NCBI GenBank assembly: GCA_034766995.1
Contig: CM068317.1
Span: forward strand, 18,701,654-18,765,653
DNA: 64,000 bases
Reading direction: 5' to 3'
DNA from: Acanthacorydalis orientalis
Lineage: Eukaryota > Arthropoda > Insecta > Megaloptera > Corydalidae
Part shown: positions 22,955 through 35,354 of the stretch, one piece after another
Layout: every line of letters starts with the position of its first letter
Numbering within the stretch: position 1 is the first letter of the stretch
The notes under the pieces: generated by a model
Seen by the model: the letters and a program-made list of their open reading frames with translations, nothing else
Told to the model about the DNA's origin: nothing
Database searches by the model: none
Translations under genes and position numbers: made by a program

Positions 22955-23110
22955 ATTTTTTCTGGTCAAAAATATGTAATGAATGACTCATTTTTGATTT
23001 TCGATTATGGGCAATTTGATGTTCCCATCATATTCAGAGTATTAAGGCATTGCCATCGATATGTCTATAAAAAAGAATTTATTTGTGAAAATGAATTTAG
23101 CCATATTAGA
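22955..23110 (+). repeat. Dispersed repeat R2, copy 4
   Basis: tctggtcaaaaatatgtaat and ggcattgccatcgatatgtc with aatttatttgtgaaaatgaa, diverged from the blocks in the inverted repeat at 19218-19445. Confidence 0.45.
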
Positions 23111-23277
23111 AATATAATGTTTGTAAGCGCTTTGTTTGTTTTCGTATTTACTTTATTTACTTCGTTTTACAAACTTTATACTATTGTGTTAAATTTTATG
23201 CAAAACATAAAACATAAAAACATAAATGTTTGACAGAAAACAATTTGTTTTTATTTTCTTTACGATAATACATGGAT

Positions 23278-23322
<45 letters not shown>

Positions 23323-23368
23323 CATACATATGTGTATATATATATATATACATATGTATGTATGTATG
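23278..23368. repeat. (TA)n with (CATA)/(TATG) microsatellite
   Basis: TA block, CATACATACATATG, TA block, TATGTATGTATG; nearly palindromic overall. Confidence 0.95.
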
Positions 23369-23564
23369 ACTGTGTTTGCATGCGTACAAATCATCAATTA
23401 TTTCGTCCAATGGAAAATTTTCTGTTTAGCGATGTTTACGTTTTCGTATTTTTTTAATGCACTGTAATAATAACACGTGTGTCAATTGGGAAAGAAAAAT
23501 ACTTCAATTTAAAAATATACATTCTCATTCATTTCTTCAATAACAGTACAAATATAACTTAATG

Positions 23565-23590
23565 TATACATACATACATACACACACACA

Positions 23591-23676
<86 letters not shown>

Positions 23677-23677
23677 T

Positions 23678-23729
<52 letters not shown>

Positions 23730-23740
23730 CACACGTATGT
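23565..23740. repeat. (TA)n microsatellite, long compound
   Basis: CATACATACATACACACACA followed by about 130 bp of TA with CA interruptions. Confidence 0.96.
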
Positions 23741-24020
23741 GTGTGATATGTCGAGCTTTTATATATGAAAAGAAATGATTATAATAATTGTTAATGAAAT
23801 GACATTCATGTTAAGGAAAACATTTTAATAGAAATTTTTTTAGAATTTTTTTTAACAGAAAGTGTATTTTTTTGAAATATGGATATTTCAATCATCTAAA
23901 ATGTAAATTAAAAATAAAATAAATATGAAATTTAAAAAAATATTTTAGATAAAATGTTTATTTAATTGTATATTATTTTATATAAATGTTAAATATTAGT
24001 ATTATGCTTTATTAGGAAAT

Positions 24021-24023
<3 letters not shown>

Positions 24024-24103
<80 letters not shown>

Positions 24104-24167
24104 CACACACACACATAGATAAGATAGATAGATAGTTATTCATATACACTATTCTATCTATCTATCA

Positions 24168-24240
<73 letters not shown>
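24024..24240. repeat. (TA)n array around a GATA/CTAT hairpin
   Basis: TA arrays at 24024-24100 and 24168-24240 enclose gatagatagatag (24123-24135) and its exact reverse complement ctatctatctatc (24154-24166), separated by 18 bp. Confidence 0.95.
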
Positions 24241-25508
24241 CACATTTAATATTAACGAGTAGTGTAAATATTTATGTTAAACAAATTGTTTATATTACAT
24301 GTATTAATATATAAAATACATACATACACTCGATTCAGTTTATGAACATTAATGAAAGTTATTACATTAAGTAATTTATGATAAAATTCTATATACAATG
24401 TATATATATATATACATACATATGCACATACATGATATTTATCCACGGGTATTTTGAGAATTTTTGTCATGTAGACATATTTAATTATATGCATAATAAC
24501 TAGTTATCTAATAAAGTCCAACAGTGTAAAGAATAATTCTTGATTTAAAAATCATGCATAGTCGCAAGTTCTAATTGCTCTGCTGTTAAACTATGAAGGA
24601 TGTCAATTTGAAATTGGTATATATCGTTATTGTAGATCAAATAGTACCCATATCTCAAAAATGTGCTAACAGTATGTTTGAAAGTGAATTTATATTTAGT
24701 ATATAACATGATACCATTGTAGAATTATTTTACAAGAAAGTATTGCTAGTATGCTCAAATATAATATTACTCACAATATAGTTTTTGATACTGTGGCTTA
24801 AACTACTTTCAGAAATGATTTTTCATTTTCCCGTAAGCCACTCTTTTGTGGAAGTAAATATTTGTTCAAATACAACTCTCTAACATTATTTGTAAATTAA
24901 TGTTCATACAATTCAAATATTTCAAAATAGTACTCTATTGAAATATAACGTTTTCCAATTCATTCATCAAGATATAGTTAAATATATTAATTTTTTTAAT
25001 ATCAGTTTCATTATTATATTCACTAAATTTCAATTAATGTCCTTACAGTCATCGTGTTTATATGAGAACTTTCCGACCAGTGGTCTACGAATAGGAAAGA
25101 GAATGAAAGATATTGAAAAGCGAATAGTATCTAGAAATTGAGTAGAAATTAAGATTACTTCAAAATAAACTACTAAACTGAAATTCATAGACACATAAAT
25201 AGTGAAGCGAGGAAAATTCCGTTCAACAAGCAAAAGAACTCTCCATCAAAAAGATGAACACGTTTAAAAATGATTTCAAATTTTCTTAAGGTATATACTT
25301 GAAGAAAAGTAACTTTAAATGTCAAGAGCTGATATTTTTTTTGATGCTATTAAAATAAATCTTTTTAAATACTCTCAAATAATTTAAAATAGACACAAAG
25401 TAATCATACTTTTTAATTAATTAAAATAATATAATTATACTGAATATAAATATGTAAACACAAACCAATCTTCATAAACCCTTACACATAAGTGGGGTGA
25501 GAGAGAGA

Positions 25509-25513
<5 letters not shown>
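24241..25513. other. AT-rich interval, no feature recognised
   Basis: No coding pattern, repeats or terminal repeats supported. Confidence 0.5.

Positions 25514-25555
<42 letters not shown>
25514..25555. repeat. (TA)n microsatellite beside mar1
   Basis: TA array after GAGAGAGAGATAAT, ending at mar1 copy 3. Confidence 0.94.
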
Positions 25556-26379
25556 GTAAGTCGTTAGAAAAGCAAAGGTCGACAAAAAGCAAGTTAAACA
25601 CCGTTTTTTGAAATCGATTTTATTTCTCAACATAGTCTCCATTGAGGGCTATACACTTGGTCCAGCGAATCTGCAAAATACGCATTGACGGTGGTGATGA
25701 CATCCTCATTCGACGGGAATTTCTTCTCAGCGAGCCAAATTTTTATGTTTGGGAAGAGGAAGAAGTTGCACGAGCCAAGTCCAGAGAATAGGGAGGATGA
25801 GGAATAAATTCGAAATCAAATTCGTGCAATTTTCCATTGCGATGGTCGATTTGTGGGACGGCGTATTGTCTTGGTGAAAGAGTACTTTTTTGTGCGCAAA
25901 TCTTGGCAGTTTTTATTTCAGCTCTTCTTTCAAATGGTCCCAATAATAATGCATAATAGGTCCCTGTGATAATTTTTCCCTTCGTTAATTAGTCGATCAG
26001 GATGATTCCTTGGGAATCCCGAAAAACAGTGGCCATCACCTGCTCACCCGGCAAAACGCTCTTAGCCTCTTCGGGGCACTTTTACCAATCATTGACCATT
26101 AATTTGACTGCTGCTTCGACTCAGGTGTGTAGTGATGAATCAATATTTTATCCACAGTGACGAATTGATACAAAAAGGCAGGCCCGTTTTTTCTATTTTT
26201 GGGGCAAGTACTACATTGCTCGCTTCAAATATTTGTAGAATCTGAACACCGTATCGCTTCTGGTTGAAATTTCGCCTATGCTAGTTTCAAAAGTGACACT
26301 TTATAGCCGTGATATTACCAACACTACATGAATGGCGGCCCCATGTTATAGAAATTTACCAAAATTATTAAACGACCCA

Positions 26380-26381
<2 letters not shown>
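25556..26381 (-). mobile_element. mar1 copy 3, internally deleted mariner
   Basis: 826 bp. The left end is degenerate (gtaagtcgttagaaaagcaa). The right end reads accaaaattattaaacgacc cacg. TA arrays lie on both sides. The N-terminal deletion is at the same place as in the copies at 1947 and 4995. Confidence 0.85.
25620..26196 (-). pseudogene. mar1 transposase, catalytic part only, broken
   Basis: The start position has ATA for ATG. The coding sequence passes after about five residues into FVTVDKILIHH, the first-Asp region, with no helix-turn-helix. KVMATVFRDSQGIILID follows, then LTKGK and shifted sequence through the second-Asp region (FTKTIRRPTNRPSQWK in the wrong frame; HQDNTPSHKSTIAMENCTNL in the right one). 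The third-Asp box survives as FEFIPHPPYSLDLARATSSS with a frameshift. The C-terminus is YF.DSLDQVYSPQWRLC-like up to the VEK-type end. Inactive. Confidence 0.82.

Positions 26382-26386
<5 letters not shown>

Positions 26387-26417
<31 letters not shown>
26387..26417. repeat. (TA)n microsatellite
   Basis: TA array at the right end of mar1 copy 3. Confidence 0.93.
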
Positions 26418-26418
<1 letters not shown>

Positions 26419-26629
26419 CAAATAAACAGAAAGAAAAACACATATATGTTTTCATACTTCTTTAGTTTGGAAAAGCGGATGGAATTCATAAATCGAATGA
26501 TCATAACGTTAATCTAATATTAAATAATATTCATATGTTTTAAAAGTTATAAGTTTATTGTCCTACATTCAAAAAGTTATTATGGTACGATACATTTGCA
26601 CGTACCTGTTTGTATAAATGTGCGTTGCT

Positions 26630-26631
<2 letters not shown>

Positions 26632-26676
<45 letters not shown>
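26632..26676. repeat. (TA)n microsatellite
   Basis: About 44 bp of TA flanked by tgcgttgct and the inverse-like caacgcaca, a short inverted repeat around the array. Confidence 0.93.
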
Positions 26677-26678
<2 letters not shown>

Positions 26679-27632
26679 CAACGCACACAGAAACAAGCAC
26701 GTATAGACAATTATGCGTGGATATTTATTAAACTACTTTCGGTCTGTTGTTATGAAAACTTGTTTTCGGAAACGTACGACGAGCATCGTCTTAATATAAT
26801 TTCCAAGAAAGCACACAATATCTCTAATGAATATTAGTCACGTGCAAAAACCAATGTAAGACAAGATATAAACATTCATCGTAGCCCGCGTATAAGTAAC
26901 ACCCATCCATTTGTATTACATAATAACTTTGGTAACAAAGCAAACACATTATTCGTGCTGCTCGGGGCATTTTCATCGCAGGACGGATTAAGCCTAAAAT
27001 ATAATTATAGCTATTAAACTATATGCCAGTCATGTTGGATAGGGCCTGCGGCAGTTAGGTATATCGATGCTACCTACGGTATATCTCCGCATATTAATAA
27101 TAACCCGTGTCTGTTTCCACAACTCTCATCTGAAACTCGTTCAGTGTAGTGCTTTGTAATGGATGCAATTAAATTAAATATTGCATGCGATGGCGATAAT
27201 TTATTTGTAACAATTGTACAGACATTATTTCACTTGCTCACATTTAATACGAATAAATTCACATGTTACACATTTCAACAATTCAATGAGTATACATTAT
27301 TTTAAGTCGTTTTTTTTGTACTCAGTCGTCATGGAGAAAAGTCACGTTATTGACATAAATGTATATTGCGAGACATAGCTGCAAGATATTCCCAAAATAA
27401 TAAGTTTTGCAACTATCTATGGCATTAAGAAAACCTTGGCTTCTCAACGCGTACAGTTCAAATAAACACACAAAAATTATATATATATATATATATATTA
27501 TTGCTAGGTTATTAATGTGAACGTAAATTATATGATTAAATAAGAATTATTCAATGAATTAATTATAGAAGTTTTTAAACATCTATTTTGTATATGTGCA
27601 CATTAATTATATCACAAATTCATATATAATAG

Positions 27633-27694
<62 letters not shown>

Positions 27695-28377
27695 GTTTGT
27701 ATATATGTACAAACTGACGAGTTAAGAAAAAAGTACAAGAAAGAGCAGTTCAGGAAATCATCAATGCAGATTCAAATAAGACAGATTGTTCATGAAAAAA
27801 CTTGTTCATCTTGTAACATCTGATAGAAAAGAAAGGTTTGGATAGTTTACAAGTTGAACAGTACATTGAGTATCAGAGTATATGGATTTTTATTAGAATA
27901 TTAAGCATAAAAAGTGACTTTATAGTTGATAAAAATTAAGAGAAATAATAAAAATAGTATATTAAAAAAATAATATAATATATTTGTTGTTTTTTAGGGT
28001 TATAGTAAAATTATTTAAAAATTATATATATATATATATATATATAAGTATAAATATAATATATAAATAAGTATATATTTTAATAAATAATTACATATTA
28101 CACTGCGACAAAATTTTAAAAATTGTTCGTTTAAGTGAGTTTTTGATTGATTTTAATAAAACGCATTAAGACAAACATAAACCTGGCCATGTTTTCATTT
28201 AAGTGATAACTATAGCCTTTAAGATCCCAGTTTTCTTGATGTTGTGTTTTTTCTTAACTTATTTGCATTTTTGCGACTTTAGAGGAATAATAAGTACAAC
28301 TCAGTTGATATTTTAATATTTTTTATTAATACTAAATTAAATTATCATTAAGGGAGTGTTTTCAATTAAAAGTTAAT
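26677..28377. other. AT-rich interval with two TA arrays, no gene
   Basis: TA arrays at 27477-27500 and 27639-27702. A GC-richer patch at 26960-27130 contains gcaggacggattaagcctaa and agggcctgcggc, which look like worn transposon ends (compare 46080-46128). No coding region is recognised. Confidence 0.4.
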
Positions 28378-28597
28378 CTTTTTCCTGTTTTTTTTTTCGT
28401 TTTTCAGTCATATCTTCTCCAAGCAAATTCCATTCGTAGTCGATCATCATAGAACAGTCCCATGATCGCTGATACCGCTTTTCCATGACAGATATGTCTT
28501 GGTGAAGTCTCTCTCCGTGTTCTTTACTAACAACTTACATGTTATCGCTGAACAAGTCGAAATGGGAATGAAGAACGTGCAACTTTCATTTTGCAGC
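28378..28597 (-). pseudogene. Fragment of a conserved orphan repeat ORF
   Basis: Minus-strand reading KLHVLHSHFDLFSDNM, stop, VVSKEHGERLHQDISVMEKR, YQRSWDCSMMIDYEWNLLGE, DMTEKRKKK. I recognise the pattern HSH.D.F..N...VS.EHGER.HQDI..ME.RYQ..W...M..DY.W as a segment repeated in many arthropod and other invertebrate genomes, usually in transposon-like ORFs of unclear superfamily. Only this block is left. The upstream part of the ORF (minus strand, above 28600) is not readable. Function unknown. It is broken by one stop and by loss of its N-terminal part. Confidence 0.5.
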
Positions 28598-29696
28598 TTT
28601 TGTCGAGAAGATTCCATTGATTTAGCCTCCATATTAAAATTTCTGCGTTGAATTTAAGAAGTCCTAAGTCTCGACTTAAATTGTTTAATTTTTAGTGATT
28701 CAAGAAGTGTGAATTTTTGTTATTTTCTTCTTATGAGATTGGCTTTTCTGAAGAACTATGAAGTTCAGTTTCACTTCTTTCGGGTGACGAAGGAAAGTGC
28801 AAATAACATTTTTTTTTCTGTAATATAGTTAATCATTATTTTACATGTCTCACTCATGTCTAAATTACGTTCAATTTACTAAATGATTATTGGTAATTCA
28901 ACAAAGGCTAATATTATTTTTTGTTATAATTATATATAGTAAAACATTAAAATATCTCCTAAAATATTCTAGATTACTTTCATCAATTTATTTTCAAATT
29001 AAATATCTTATAAATTATTGTACAAGTAACCAGTTATCAATTATAATGTTATAATTTTCTTCTCTGTTTCATATTAATTTATAGTCATTAAAATTTGACA
29101 GAACACATTTTTTTTTTAAATGAGTTTAATGTAAACAATAATACAACACCAAAATCATTTTAAGATACATAAACTAAGAATATAGACTTGATTTCCAAAA
29201 TTTCATTCGGAATTTTTTTTACTCAAAAATAAATCCATGAAATATTAAATCTTGGTTTGACGACAATGTTTTTAAACGTTTCGTATGAAAGAAAGCAAAA
29301 TAAAGAAGTTTGATATATGGGAACCTCACAATTTGATTAAACTTTATAAACTTAAGAGACTAAATGTGAGATTTGTACTTATCTGAAAGAACGAAAGCTC
29401 GTTTACAAATCAAATTGTAATCTGTGATGATAATAATAATAAAGGAAACGATTTATATAAAGGTGCGTCTTGATTAGAGGATTAGACAACGTGCCTGGCT
29501 GCCGAGACTTCAAATTGTTCATATAAGCTAAACAAAATAAAATATTTTCAGTACGACGTGATCATAATCAGCACGGCTCGTTTGCTTTTGTAAGTTAGTT
29601 AAGTTCAACATTCAAGCCGTACTCACTATATAATACTAAATGGATTCGGCTATTTTACTATCTTAATTCTTATCTTAATAATAAAAACTCACATTT

Positions 29697-29729
29697 CTCG
29701 TCACTTTGACCTGCGGACAAAGTGACGAG
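29697..29729. repeat. Perfect 12-bp hairpin
   Basis: ctcgtcactttg (29697-29708) and its exact reverse complement caaagtgacgag (29718-29729) around a 9-bp loop, acctgcgga. Less AT-rich than its surroundings. No run of T follows as in a terminator, and no gene adjoins. Confidence 0.8.
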
Positions 29730-29972
29730 CATTTATGGTAAAGAGAAATGTTTGTGTTGTCAGCTCACAGGTTTCACGTTTAATTCATTAAGTTTCGTAC
29801 TTAAGTATTTTTATGTTTAAATATATTATGTTGTAAAAACAAATAAACATTTTTTTCTTTCTATTTTCTCATTAATTTTGACAGGCTATATACTAGTTTG
29901 ATAAGAGAAGTTACTTTTTCTCATTTCTTGTTTATATTGTAGCTTTTAAATTGTGTTACAAACATACAACCG

Positions 29973-29979
<7 letters not shown>

Positions 29980-30011
<32 letters not shown>
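29980..30011. repeat. (TA)n microsatellite
   Basis: About 32 bp of TA. Confidence 0.93.
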
Positions 30012-30014
<3 letters not shown>

Positions 30015-33000
30015 AAGTTATAACATAATACCTTTGAATATGTAAAATTCAAAAACCTTTTTTATCAGATTTAAGTTATAGCATTTAATTGACACTGAAA
30101 AATTGTTAGCTGAGCCATACTAACCTATAATTAAGATATACCTTCATATTAATCTTACAGAACCTTTGCTATCCGAGATCTACAAACTTTAAGTCAAGAC
30201 AAATCTTAATTGGTCGGCAAAAGCTCCATGTATTGTTTAAAAGTCGTATTTACACATCAAATAGTTAATTCTGATAGTATGATGGACAGATGCTGATGTA
30301 GTACGTTTTTTATTTTTCACCTCGATGTTATAATTAGTACAAAAAAAAAACTGTAAAATAAATTATGAAATACACCGAATATTTAAGAGAAAATGGGTGT
30401 CATTAATTATTTGACGTGAACTTATATTCTCCCTTCACGATAACTCTTGAAATCTGTAATGTAACGACTGTTTTGAAACTGTGGGGAGTAAGTTTTACTG
30501 CATCTCTAATTGACATAATGCACATAATTTTACATTAAAAATCAAAAAGTTCGAAAAAATAAAATGCTTGCACTGAAAACCTCTTAAGAGAAATGTATTA
30601 TTTTATTTTGATAGTCTTCATTCTTTTGAATCATTTCAGTTTCTATTTTCTACTAGTAGTTTTAGCTTATGTATCGTTTTCAGGAAAATTTAAATAATTG
30701 ATTTGAATTCTATTTAAACTTAATGTGATCCAAAAAAACGAAGAACGCTATGACAATGCATCGCACAGATATAAAATCAATGTATATAAAGGTCAATGGA
30801 AGTCGTTTTATAGTAGCTTGTAAAATTATTAGATCCATTGTCTTAAATCATAATTTTGATATTATTTTCTTTTTTATTTCGAACATTATTGATGGGATGA
30901 TTATTTTTTAATTTGATTCTTATCCTCTGTTATATAAGTAACATCTGAAATAAATATTCATATATGGTAACACCGTAAGTGTAAATAATTAATTGTAAAA
31001 TTCGAGCACGTGGTTTTAATGAACTTCAAACGTGTGTACAACAAACTAACCTAAATCTGTAATCGTACGCGCAGGGACGTATTCTCTTGTTTTTTTTTTT
31101 TAATTTAGCCACAATTGAAATTTCAATTAATAAAAATCAGGTAAACACGAGGTCGGTAAAGAATATTTTACAAATTTCACCAGATTCCTCTTAATTAAAG
31201 GACTGTTGCGTGTGGGAGTAACACTAGCGACTTAGTGTGGCACTAAGAAGTGAGAATTCGACTCCTTTTTAAATTAATGAAAAGAAGTCTATTTTTTGTA
31301 ATTTTACGTTTTATTTTGACAGTGAATACAATGATTATAACTTTAAAACTAATGTGATCTCGATACTGACTTATGACTTAATGACTTGTTTGTGATTTCA
31401 TTACTTCTGATTTCATGACTTGTCTATCGCATAGCGTGGCCGGTTTATATATGGTTTGGGAGGTATGGTAATTGTAATTCCAGGTAATACACAGTTTAAT
31501 AGTAACTTTTCAAATCCATTAATTTACAATCAAATAAATCAAGATACCTTTGGATTTGATACTGAATACTAGATGTAATTTAATGGGACCGATAACTTTT
31601 AAATAAAGGCAAAGTTTTTTCAAACCTTTGAATAAATTAATTTTGAAAAGTGGAACTATCATGTTAATAATGTGATTTTAAAATATACTTAATAGATAAA
31701 TAAATAAATATAACTATCAGTCTTCAACAGGCATCTATCACTACATTTCATGCAATAATCTTCTTTTAAAATTATTTGGATAAAATGGACAACAGAAGAA
31801 TTTTTAAAACTCATCCTCAGAAGTACCGACCTACTACTAGCGTTACTAAATCAATAGTTTATAGAGTAGTTACTACGACCGCGAGGCGAGTAACAGATCT
31901 GGGGTGGGCATAAAACATATTGATTTTAGATTGATTTTTATTTTGTTATAATAAACGTTTTTTACATCAGAATGCACAATGCGCGCAAATATTCAAAAAA
32001 AAATCTTGGCAACAATTGCATTTATATCGAGTTATCACATGAAAATCGAACAAATCGTGGATTTTTTGACTGGGTTTAATAATTTGGCAATGTATTGTAA
32101 TTAAATAAATCATTTTGCCAAAATTTACAATTTTTTGAATTTACAAATTTGACATTTCATATATATCAACTTAATATATAAATTAGTCACAGAACATTAT
32201 ATTAAATGTTGTATTGAAATGATACGCTTAATTCCATTACAGACTCCTACGAGGTTGTAATCTGTTGATTTAAAACATGATTGAAATATGTGGTTATTTG
32301 AACTTTACCTCATTATTAATTTGTTGTAGCCAATTTACAGTCACATAATTCATTTAATCTATATGCTATTATGGGTAATTCCTGCAAATCAATTATTGCT
32401 ATACAAAGAGCATATAAACGTGTATATACGCCAAATTTAGATTAATTATAACAATATATCAATCAATCTTTTATAACACACAGAATACTTATTGGAGAAA
32501 ATAAATACTACAATATATTGGTGCTATTAATTAGTAATTTAACACATTTTACATAGATTTTTTTTATAAAATTCAATAGTTTTATATCATTATTATTATA
32601 TGGTTTATTGAGATATACATACTTTTTTAACCTCGTATACATAGTTCACACTACTTTACAGATTAATAACAAAATTTAAAAGTGATATTTAGTAGATAAT
32701 AAACTTAGCTATTTTACTACATTTCAATTATGATTCACTTATTATACTCTACTATACCTGTATATTTATTTATTTCTTACATTCTATTCTTAAACTATAT
32801 TTTAATTTCAACTGAAGCAATGATTTAAAAATTTTACTAAACTGACCACAAGTACTGACTTCATAAATTAGTTGATACTAGTCTAATTGATATTGAGAAA
32901 TAAGCTTTCTCTCAATAGTACCAGTCCTTTACAGGCTTTTAGTATATAAATATTTTTTATGTACCCATTATATAGTTTGCATACTTTGTTTCCACACTTA

Positions 33001-33127
33001 TATCTTTCCAAGTCCCAAATTTTGCAATTATTCTTCTTTCTGATTTTTTTGATGTGTGTATGTAGGTCCTTCTTATCCTTTTAATGACAACGTAGTAAAA
33101 AAAGCAGTGAGGGCTTTGTGTTTAAAT

Positions 33128-33175
33128 CAAGTCTAGTCAGATAAGGTCAAGCCACATCAATTCAGGTGAAGGCAG
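33128..33175. repeat. Degenerate pentamer tract, left of mar6
   Basis: Read in fives: agtca gataa ggtca agcca catca attca ggtga aggca. The nnTCA phase holds for about eight units. It resembles decayed TTAGG/TCAGG-type arthropod repeats. Confidence 0.4.
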
Positions 33176-33430
33176 ATTTATGGGGAAGAAGAATGTGGGT
33201 AACTACACCTTACAATATTTTCACAATGATTCAATTATAAAATTAGGTTTAATTTTTTTCAATAATTTAAAAAGTGTGTTTAAATATGAATATATTTTTT
33301 TCAACATAATAAATTTTAAATGTCTATTGCGTATTTGAGAAGCAAATAAAATATATGTGCATATACATTTTTTAAATCCATTAGCTTCCTCTTAACTTCA
33401 GTGTGTACATCCAGTTTGAAAGTCAAGTTA

Positions 33431-34668
33431 CAGGGGTAGGGTGAAACATCTCGGGCCTGAACAAGAAAACAACATTTTTTTGGATTCATTTTCATTTATT
33501 TCTCAACATAATTTTCATTTAACTCGATGCAATTTTCCCAACGATGTTCTAAAGTGGTTATGCCAGACTGATAGGCCGATTTGTCATGGTTCTCAAATTA
33601 GCCATTTACAGCGTACCTGACTTCATTGTTGCTCGCATATCTTTTTACATCTAGCCATTTTTTGAGATTAGGAAAGAGATAGAAGTAATTAGAGACTAAA
33701 TCTGACGAGTATGATAAGTAGGCAAGCAATCCGAACTGTAATTCCTAGATTTTAGTCATCGCAGTAACTGATATGTGGACTGGTGCATTGTCATCATGAA
33801 AAAGCACTTTCATTTTCACCAAATATGACCGTTTTTTTCATAATTTCATTGTTAAAATGCTGCAATAAGTTGGCATAATACTTGTTTTGGCCTTTTCAAG
33901 GTAGTCAATGAAGAATATTCCACGCGCATTCCAAAAAATAGTTGTCATAACTTTACCAGCCGTTAGAATTGCCTTTGCCTACTTTGGAGTTGGTTCGTCT
34001 TTAGCGACCCATTGTTTCGACTGTTGTTTGGTCTCAGGAATGCAGTGGTAGACCCAAGTCTTATCAATGGTTATTTGTCGACACAAAAATTCAGTCCGAT
34101 ACGCTTTTAGAGTCCAAAACAATCGGTTAAAACGACCTTTTAACATTATTTTTGGTCAGATGTGAGCAAACGGGGCAACCATATAACGCTCAGCGTTGTG
34201 AAAGATATTGCGTACACGTTCCATTGATATGCTAAAAGTCTTTGCTTCTCACTCTCTTTCACTCTACGTTCTACCATAACACTTTTATGGATTTTTTTCA
34301 ATCATTTCTGCCGTAGTTATTTTAATGGGACGTCCACTGAGTATTTCATCAGTGGTGCTTGTCCGGCCAATTTTAAGTTCAGCAACCCAGCACTTAACCG
34401 TTGTATTCAATGAGGAGTCCTCTTACATTGAATCCTTCTTTGTTTCATCTTCTTTGTTACATCGGTTGCATTTATGAACTTTTTTCCATTTTTAAAGATG
34501 ATGCTTGGAGCGTTCATTTCGGTGGGTTGTCAATCAATACTAAACAACTTATTGACTTGAAGCTTTGATTATAAGCGTATAAAGAATTAAATCATGGAAT
34601 ACCATCAAAATATTGAGCATAATAGCGCCTCCTATATGCGAGATCCGGAACTTTTCACCCTACCCTCA
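33431..34668 (-). mobile_element. mar6, full-length inactive mariner
   Basis: 1238 bp. Left end caggggtagggtgaaacatc after TA (33429-33430); right end aacttttcaccctaccctca before TA (34669-34670). The termini match over about 16 bp and then diverge. There are no (TA)n neighbours. Confidence 0.88.
33496..34489 (-). pseudogene. mar6 transposase, broken, third Asp replaced by Asn
   Basis: Start ATG at 34489 (MEKSS, then a stop); the helix-turn-helix half is full of shifts. From about 34085 it is readable: ITIDKTWVYHCIPETKQQSK with the first Asp, QWVAKDEPTPK, then AGKVMTTIFWNARGIFFIDY LEKAKT. Then KMKVLFHDDNAPVHISVTAM has the second Asp. The third-Asp box reads LSYSSDLVSNYFYLFPNLKK WL, where the catalytic Asp (SDY or CDF in relatives) is Asn. 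The end is LEHRWENCIELNENYVEK. A DD34D mariner of the lineage close to mar1. Stops and the lost Asp make it inactive. Confidence 0.88.
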
Positions 34669-34780
34669 TAAGACATGTTAGTACAACTCTGACCGAATCT
34701 GCTCAAATAAAATTGGAAACTTCTTCAAACACAATTTTTCAAAAAACAATTTTTCGGAAAATAACTCTGTTGATCGCATC

Positions 34781-34810
34781 CGGTCAGCTTAGGTCATGTC
34801 AGGTCGGTTT
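34781..34810. repeat. Degenerate GGTYA pentamer tract, right of mar6
   Basis: Read in fives: ggtca gctta ggtca tgtca ggtcg gttta (34782-34811). The GGTTA/GGTCA phase matches the arthropod telomere motif TTAGG and its TCAGG variant. Imperfect repeats of a 17-bp kind (ttttcaaagaa) follow to 34910. Confidence 0.5.
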
Positions 34811-35100
34811 ACGACAAGTTTGTTTCAAAGAATGATTTCACAATTATTTTCAAAGAATTGTATTTTCAAAGAAATGTATTTTCCAAAATGTATCTTTCAA
34901 AATTTCTGAAAAATACCATAACATTATTTTTATTAGGAATGTATTACTTTTATAGATTAAAATTTTTGAACTATGAAAATTGGCAAAATAATAAAATATT
35001 TGAATAAACATCTCGAAGACAAACGTATCCTTTGTACACGAAGGTGAATTTTAAATCTCTTTATGATCAGTTTTTAATATTTATATTAAAACTGATGTAC

Positions 35101-35102
<2 letters not shown>

Positions 35103-35146
<44 letters not shown>
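35103..35146. repeat. (TA)n microsatellite
   Basis: About 43 bp of TA running into MITE-1 copy 1. Confidence 0.95.
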
Positions 35147-35148
<2 letters not shown>

Positions 35149-35354
35149 TGATTCAACTTAGACTTCCACACGAAAGGATTAAAAAAAACGCAAAAATTAA
35201 AAGCAACATTTTGTCACCTATTTACTATTTTAGTTCAAATGTATTTGAGTATTGAATTGAACTAAAATATTAAATTAAAAAAAAAACATGACTTTTCTTA
35301 ATCCCTGCGCCCTCTTTAAATACTTCTATCTGGAAACCTAAATTAAATCACTCT
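35147..35354. mobile_element. MITE-1 copy 1, palindromic
   Basis: Left end ggtgattcaacttagacttc and inverted right end agtgatttaatttaggtttc, with inner inverted blocks attttagttcaa/ttgaactaaaat. About 207 bp, no coding capacity, TA target. A second copy lies at 57501-57689. Confidence 0.72.

Larger units (their letters stand above)
28601..33110. other. Gene desert, 4.5 kb
   Basis: AT-rich DNA without recognisable coding sequence, transposon ends or long arrays, except (TA)n at 29980-30011 and a perfect hairpin at 29697-29729. If a host regulatory element or a non-coding gene is present I cannot see it. Confidence 0.5.

Noticed and set aside
31200..31265. tRNA-like stretch with gagaattcgactcc resembling a B box
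   Set aside because: No cloverleaf, acceptor stem or convincing A box could be formed, and no second copy is seen to support a SINE.
34781..34806. Three AGGTCA-like half-sites with 4-bp spacers (a DR4 nuclear receptor element)
   Set aside because: The same bases are explained by a 5-bp tandem phase (GGTYA). No gene is nearby to regulate.
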